NCBI GenBank assembly: GCA_021157415.1
Contig: JAGGWN010000085.1
Location: forward strand, 1 to 39,022
Length of the DNA stretch: 39,022 nucleotides
Reading direction: 5' to 3'
DNA from: Bacteroidales bacterium
GTDB taxonomy: Bacteria; Bacteroidota; Bacteroidia; Bacteroidales; VadinHA17
Both the position numbers and the translations under genes were made by a program. Positions within the stretch are counted from its first letter, which is position 1. Each line of letters begins with the position of its first letter. Of this stretch, positions 35,436 to 39,022 are shown piece after piece. The notes beneath the pieces are model-generated. The model saw only the letters and a list, made by a program, of their open reading frames with translations, did not search any database and had not been told where the DNA came from.

Positions 35436-35457
35436 CTACGATTAGGTGCAATCGTAG
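35436..35457. promoter_or_regulatory. Perfect inverted repeat between coaX and aspartokinase
   Basis: CTACGATT (35436-35443) and AATCGTAG (35450-35457) form a perfect 8-bp inverted repeat with a 6-nt spacer in the 222-nt gap between two divergent genes. No T-run follows, so a terminator is unlikely. It could be an operator for either gene or a hairpin in an untranslated leader. It lies about 80 nt upstream of the lysC -7 box. Confidence 0.45.
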
Positions 35458-35536
35458 AATGACCTTGCTTCACATTCTATCTATATTCTTCATCATATCG
35501 GAATATGAACAAAAAGAAACCCAATTTCATTTTTAT

Positions 35537-35544
35537 TACTTTTG
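35537..35544 (+). promoter_or_regulatory. Candidate -7 promoter box for aspartokinase
   Basis: TACTTTTG is an exact TAnnTTTG, ending 16 nt before the ATG at 35561, so the leader would be only about 10 nt. The -33 region has no TTTG. If used, it rules out the longer upstream start of the frame at 35459. Confidence 0.5.
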
Positions 35545-35560
35545 TCGGAAAGAGAGAAAA

Positions 35561-36838
35561 ATGCAGATCTATAAATTCGGAGGATCGGTATTGCAGGAGG
35601 CTTACGGTATACACCGGATGGCTGAGGCATTGCAACAAGCGGGCAGACCTTTGGTTGTTGTGGTCTCTGCATTTGGTAAGACCACCAATGCCCTGGAAGA
35701 ATTGGCAAACCTCTCTGTCTTGGAAAACAGACAAGAGGAGATCTTCCGGAAAACAGAGAAATTGAATGAGTATCATGTTGGGATTCTTACAACTTTATGG
35801 GGAAATGCCGGGGTTCATGTTCCCGGATACAATAGGCTGGAAAATCTTTTTTCCGAGTTGACACAGTTATTGACAACAGGACCGGGTTCGTCTTTCGATT
35901 CGTGGCATGACCTTATCGTTTCATTCGGAGAACGTTTATCCTCTTCGGTTGTTTATTCGTATCTGAAGAAAAAGTTTCCGGATATCGTTTACAGGGATAT
36001 CAGGGAGATCATTGTTACCGATAGCCGGTTTGGGAGTGCAGGGGTGCTCTGGGAAGAAACCGTCCGCAGGGTGAGACAGGCTTTTTCAGCTTCGGAAAAC
36101 CTGTTTCTTACGCAGGGATATATTGCCGGAACGCCGAATAAGGAAACCACAACCCTGGGCCGGGAAGGATCGGATTTTACGGCAGCTATTCTGGGCAGTA
36201 TCCTGGATGCTGAAAAAGTGATTTTGTGGAAGGATGTGCCGGGCGTGATGAATGCCGATCCGAAAATATGTACGGATGCCGTGCGTCTGCCCGGAATTTC
36301 ATATCAGGAGGCGGCCGAAATGGCTTTCTACGGGGCCAAGGTGATCCATCCTAAAACCATCAAACCCCTGCAAAACAAACATATCCCCCTGGTGGTTCGG
36401 GGTCTTGAATATCCGGATAATATGGGCACCACCATCTGGGACTTCGAAGAGATGGAAAGACACGTGCCCGTGTATATCCGGAAAAAAAGACAGATCCTGC
36501 TCTCGGTGTTCCCCCGGGACTATTCCTTTGTGCTGAACCGCCACCTGGAAGATCTTTTCGGACAATTTAAACAATGGGTGTTCAACATATCTCTTGTGCA
36601 GATCTCGGCGATAAGTGTCTCTTTCTGCATTGACGACCCCGGCGTGCTTTTTATGGAGCGGGTGCGTAAACTTCAGGACGATTATGAGGTGTACTTCAAC
36701 CGCGACGCCGAACTGCTTACCTTTCGTCACTATACAGAAAAAACGATCAACGAAAAGTTGCAAAGTTGCCTCATTCTTGTTTCACAACGCACCCGGCTGA
36801 CCGCCCAATATGTCGTTAAGCGGGTTGCCGGAGAATGA
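35561..36838 (+). CDS. Aspartokinase
   Basis: A 425-residue monofunctional aspartate kinase, the first committed step to lysine/diaminopimelate, threonine and methionine. The N-terminal motif is KFGGS at 5-9 and the nucleotide region is TTLGREGSDFTAAILG. VILWKDVPGVMNADPKI and GAKVIHPKTIKPLQNKHIPLVVR also match the kinase domain. The C-terminal about 130 residues correspond to the ACT regulatory region but look degenerate, so feedback control may be weak or altered. I chose the ATG at 35561 because the 34 upstream residues are unlike the family and contain the promoter box. It overlaps the WecA-type gene by 4 nt. Confidence 0.9.
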   Translation: MQIYKFGGSVLQEAYGIHRMAEALQQAGRPLVVVVSAFGKTTNALEELANLSVLENRQEEIFRKTEKLNEYHVGILTTLWGNAGVHVPGYNRLENLFSELTQLLTTGPGSSFDSWHDLIVSFGERLSSSVVYSYLKKKFPDIVYRDIREIIVTDSRFGSAGVLWEETVRRVRQAFSASENLFLTQGYIAGTPNKETTTLGREGSDFTAAILGSILDAEKVILWKDVPGVMNADPKICTDAVRLPGISYQEAAEMAFYGAKVIHPKTIKPLQNKHIPLVVRGLEYPDNMGTTIWDFEEMERHVPVYIRKKRQILLSVFPRDYSFVLNRHLEDLFGQFKQWVFNISLVQISAISVSFCIDDPGVLFMERVRKLQDDYEVYFNRDAELLTFRHYTEKTINEKLQSCLILVSQRTRLTAQYVVKRVAGE

Positions 36839-37995
36839 TTATCTTTGTAAATGGAATCACCAAGCAAATGGAAGTACTTCTCGAAAAAACCGGGATCAGT
36901 CTGAATGCAGGATGGTTTATCCCTCTGGGATTTCTGCTTGCTTTCGGGCTTACCTATATCTCTATACCAACTATCCTGAAGGTTGCCAGGGCCAAAGGAC
37001 TGTACGACCGACCCAACAAACGCTCTTCCCACAAGGAAAATATCCCGACCCTAGGAGGAGTGGCTGTCTTTATCGGATTTGCCATAACGGCAGCCCTTTT
37101 AGCGGGGGATAGCCTGACCAGGGAATTGCTTTATATTTTTACCGGCCTGATCATCCTCTTCTTTATCGGTATCAAAGATGATATCCTGGTCATTGACCCG
37201 GTGAAAAAACTGATTGGCCAAATCATTGCAGCCGCCGTGGTGGTTGTGCTGGGAGATGTCAGGATGACAAGCTTTTATGGCTTTCTGGGAATACACCAGA
37301 TTGGATATGTTTCCGGAGTCCTTTTTACCTTATTCGTTTTTGTGGTGGTTACCAACGGGCTGAATCTGATTGACGGCATTGACGGGCTGGCCTCCGGCGT
37401 GGCTGCCCTGGCTTCACTGGTTTTCGGGATATGGTTTTTTGCTGCCGGACAGGTGTATTATGCAGTGGTCAGTTTGTCTTTGACTGGCAGCCTCATTGCT
37501 TTTCTCCGGTTTAATCTGTCACACGGAAAACATAAAATCTTCCTGGGAGATACCGGCTCTCTGATATTGGGCATGATGTTGAGCGTTCTGGCCGTGCGTT
37601 TTATGGAGTGTGACATGAACGCCCCGGAACAGGTACAGATCTCCTCTGTGGCCGTGATGGCCTTTACCATCCTGATCGTTCCGCTGACAGATACGCTGCA
37701 TGTTTTTATTCTGCGGGCCCTGAGAGGCCGTTCCCCCTTCGAAGCAGGACGCTGGCATCTGCATCACCGGCTGCTGGAACTGGGCCTTTCTCATATGCAC
37801 ACTACCTTCATATTACTTTCTCTGAATATCCTGTTTATCCTGCTTGCCTGGTGGCTGCAAGACCTCGGAGACCTGCCCCTGCTGGCCATTATCCTGGGAC
37901 TGGCTCTCCTGTTGATTTTATCATCTTATGCCTTGATATGGCTGAGAAGACACCATCGCCATTTCCCTTTCGGAAAAAAAGCTTTTGATACCTGA
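36835..37995 (+). CDS. WecA/TagO-type undecaprenyl-phosphate sugar-1-phosphate transferase
   Basis: A 386-residue polytopic membrane protein of the MraY/WecA superfamily. About ten or eleven hydrophobic segments are visible. Signature sites are Asp115-Asp116 in GIKDDILVID, NLIDGIDGLASG (177-188), KIFLGDTGSL, and the HLHHRL motif at about 305 in the C-terminal cytoplasmic loop; the last separates WecA-like enzymes from MraY. It is expected to attach GlcNAc-1-phosphate or a similar sugar phosphate to undecaprenyl phosphate, starting a surface glycan. The exact sugar is unknown. It overlaps the aspartokinase gene by 4 nt and ends about 200 nt before the convergent DUF2148 gene. Confidence 0.9.
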   Translation: MIIFVNGITKQMEVLLEKTGISLNAGWFIPLGFLLAFGLTYISIPTILKVARAKGLYDRPNKRSSHKENIPTLGGVAVFIGFAITAALLAGDSLTRELLYIFTGLIILFFIGIKDDILVIDPVKKLIGQIIAAAVVVVLGDVRMTSFYGFLGIHQIGYVSGVLFTLFVFVVVTNGLNLIDGIDGLASGVAALASLVFGIWFFAAGQVYYAVVSLSLTGSLIAFLRFNLSHGKHKIFLGDTGSLILGMMLSVLAVRFMECDMNAPEQVQISSVAVMAFTILIVPLTDTLHVFILRALRGRSPFEAGRWHLHHRLLELGLSHMHTTFILLSLNILFILLAWWLQDLGDLPLLAIILGLALLLILSSYALIWLRRHHRHFPFGKKAFDT

Positions 37996-38085
37996 GGATG
38001 TTAACTAAAATTTCTCTCTTCTCTCTCTGCAATAACACACTGACCCCTAATCTCTGAATCCTGTACGCTCAACCCTGATCTCTGG

Positions 38086-38127
38086 CTACGTAGGGGCCTA
38101 CGTAGGTAAACTTTGACAAACTACGTA
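38086..38127. repeat. Cluster of TACGTA palindromes with a perfect inverted repeat
   Basis: CTACGTAGG (38086-38094), a 2-nt loop, and CCTACGTAG (38097-38105) form a perfect 9-bp inverted repeat. TACGTA occurs three times, at 38087, 38099 and 38122. It lies in a 201-nt gap between convergent genes. There is no T-run, so it is an unusual terminator at best. The rest of the gap has no reading frame or RNA gene that I can recognise. Confidence 0.5.
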
Positions 38128-38196
38128 AATACAATGCTTACAGAGGGGATGCAATAAAAACCAAGGGAAATTCTATTCCTTTTACTTTCGAATACT

Positions 38197-38742
38197 CTAT
38201 TTTATTGCCGGCCTGTTAAAATAGATATTTTTCGAGGTGGCGCTGAGGGGTACCCCGAGGATGATGCGAACTTCCGGATCAAACAATCCCAGATCCCTGG
38301 CTGCCTGCCCGACAGTGTACATAATGCGGTTGTCTACCCGGTGATCCATGGCTACACTGACGGCCGAGCCGATGGCAATACCCAGATCAATATTGTTAAA
38401 AGCACAAGGATTGTCGGAGTGGTGATTCTTTTCCGCGCAATCCGCAAAGCCGCACCATCCGCAGTAGGGGAGATCCAGTGTTTTGATGCGGGTGCCGAAA
38501 AGGATGAGCACCTCCGACCGGCGGATGTCGTTAGCATCGCGCCCGAAAAAATAGGCATTTGTTTTTTCTCCCAGCTCTTCCATCTTTTGAGCCAGCTTTT
38601 CCAGATCATCTCCTTCCACCAGGAGAAACACAAGATTGTTACGACCTCTTGCTTTTGGGGCAGTACGGGCAGCAGTTATCATTTTATCCGCCACATCCCG
38701 CAGATTACGGGATATGATTTCCTGCTCAGTGTAAATAGCCAT
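38197..38742 (-). CDS. DUF2148 ferredoxin-like cysteine-cluster protein
   Basis: A 181-residue cytoplasmic protein of the DUF2148 family. Four cysteines are spaced for metal binding: Cys94 and Cys97 (CGWC), Cys102 and Cys113, in the segment GFADCAEKNHHSDNPCAF. The next segment DLGIAIGSAVSVAMDHRVDNR is also typical. The family is annotated as ferredoxin-domain proteins, but its reaction is not established; an iron-sulfur cluster is likely. The start is 2 nt after the stop of the upstream partial gene on the same strand, so the two form an operon. Confidence 0.87.
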   Translation of the reverse strand: MAIYTEQEIISRNLRDVADKMITAARTAPKARGRNNLVFLLVEGDDLEKLAQKMEELGEKTNAYFFGRDANDIRRSEVLILFGTRIKTLDLPYCGWCGFADCAEKNHHSDNPCAFNNIDLGIAIGSAVSVAMDHRVDNRIMYTVGQAARDLGLFDPEVRIILGVPLSATSKNIYFNRPAIK

Positions 38743-38744
38743 AG

Positions 38745-39022
38745 TTACCGTGTATTAAGGTTAATCTTGAATGCCGGACGGTATCCCCGTACCTGACCGC
38801 TGTCATTGTATATTTCATAACCGAGGACCATCGAATGCACCTGTTTCTGCATGGTCAGGCTGGTTGTGTCCAGATACCAGTCTTCCGTGAACTGGATCTT
38901 AGCGATACGGTTTCGTATTTTGAGAATTTCCTTTTCCAGTGCCCGGACCTTTTTGACACTGAGCTTTTTGTCGGTTGCATAATCAATGGCTTTGAGTTTG
39001 CCGTCATAAATGGATTGGAAAA
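38745..39022 (-). CDS. Partial gene at right edge, C-terminal 91 residues, unrecognised
   Basis: An open minus-strand frame enters from the right edge and ends with TAA at 38747-38745, 2 nt before the DUF2148 start. It has no start in the window, so it is 5'-truncated. The visible part begins with a helix (FQSIYDGKLKAIDYATDKK), continues through a charged segment, then has IQFTEDWYLDTTSLTMQ and VHSMVLGYEIYNDSGQVRG, ending in FKINLNTR. The second half looks like a small beta-rich domain. I do not recognise the family. A loose resemblance to the EDWY.D-type strands of GldN/PorN-like proteins was considered but not supported. Confidence 0.6.
   Translation of the reverse strand, partial: FQSIYDGKLKAIDYATDKKLSVKKVRALEKEILKIRNRIAKIQFTEDWYLDTTSLTMQKQVHSMVLGYEIYNDSGQVRGYRPAFKINLNTR

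Noticed and set aside
35436-35457. Lysine riboswitch before aspartokinase
   Set aside because: The gap holds only one 8-bp hairpin and the candidate promoter lies downstream of it, so a leader riboswitch of about 170 nt cannot be fitted.
38086-38127. CRISPR-like or tRNA-like structure at the TACGTA cluster
   Set aside because: Only three short palindromes with unequal spacing (12 and 23 nt), no repeat-spacer pattern and no cloverleaf.

Overview
The window is 39 kb of chromosomal DNA from a member of the Bacteroidota, probably Bacteroidales-like. The evidence is a complete division and cell wall (dcw) cluster in the usual Bacteroidota order, promoter -7 boxes of the TAnnTTTG type, a separate glsA/glsB-like acyltransferase pair, a DUF6702 gene beside an M1 peptidase, and a coaX / outer-membrane protein / TPR / LptC / CNNM-CBS / PpiD envelope block. 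I saw no rRNA, tRNA, CRISPR array, insertion sequence, phage or plasmid module. Almost everything is core genome, and I found no convincing unknown multi-gene system.

Layout. Positions 1-2424 (+): the 3' part of aspS, a stand-alone STAS protein and a secreted outer-membrane-like protein. Positions 2425-2620: a hairpin-rich non-coding stretch ending in a terminator. Positions 2618-5491: an M1 metallopeptidase (-) divergent from a DUF6702 gene (+). Positions 5568-10194 (+): yebC, a LEA14-like lipoprotein, a tandem universal stress protein, a SPOR-domain protein and a long PurF-type amidotransferase. Positions 10201-12002 (-): a two-gene operon resembling glsA/glsB of glycine-lipid synthesis. 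Positions 12131-27558 (+): the dcw cluster mraZ-rsmH-ftsL-ftsI-murE-mraY-murD-ftsW-murG-murC-ftsQ-ftsA-ftsZ, preceded by four MraZ-type boxes at an exact 10-bp period and closed by a strong symmetric terminator. Positions 27563-35338 (-): ppiD, then a tightly overlapping block that is transcribed coaX -> outer-membrane protein -> TPR -> LptC -> 66-aa membrane protein -> CNNM/CBS protein. Positions 35561-37995 (+): aspartokinase and a WecA-type glycan-lipid transferase, overlapping by 4 nt. Positions 38197-39022 (-): a DUF2148 cysteine-cluster protein and the 3' end of an unrecognised gene cut by the window edge.

The common theme is envelope construction. The dcw genes make lipid II and the divisome. 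The MurE homologue carries the DNPR motif expected for meso-diaminopimelate, whose precursor pathway starts at aspartokinase. The downstream block supplies periplasmic folding (PpiD), LPS export (LptC) and outer-membrane proteins, and the gls pair would add aminoacyl lipids. Most start sites lack a Shine-Dalgarno sequence, as is usual in the phylum. The ftsL start, which has a perfect AGGAGG, is the clear exception.
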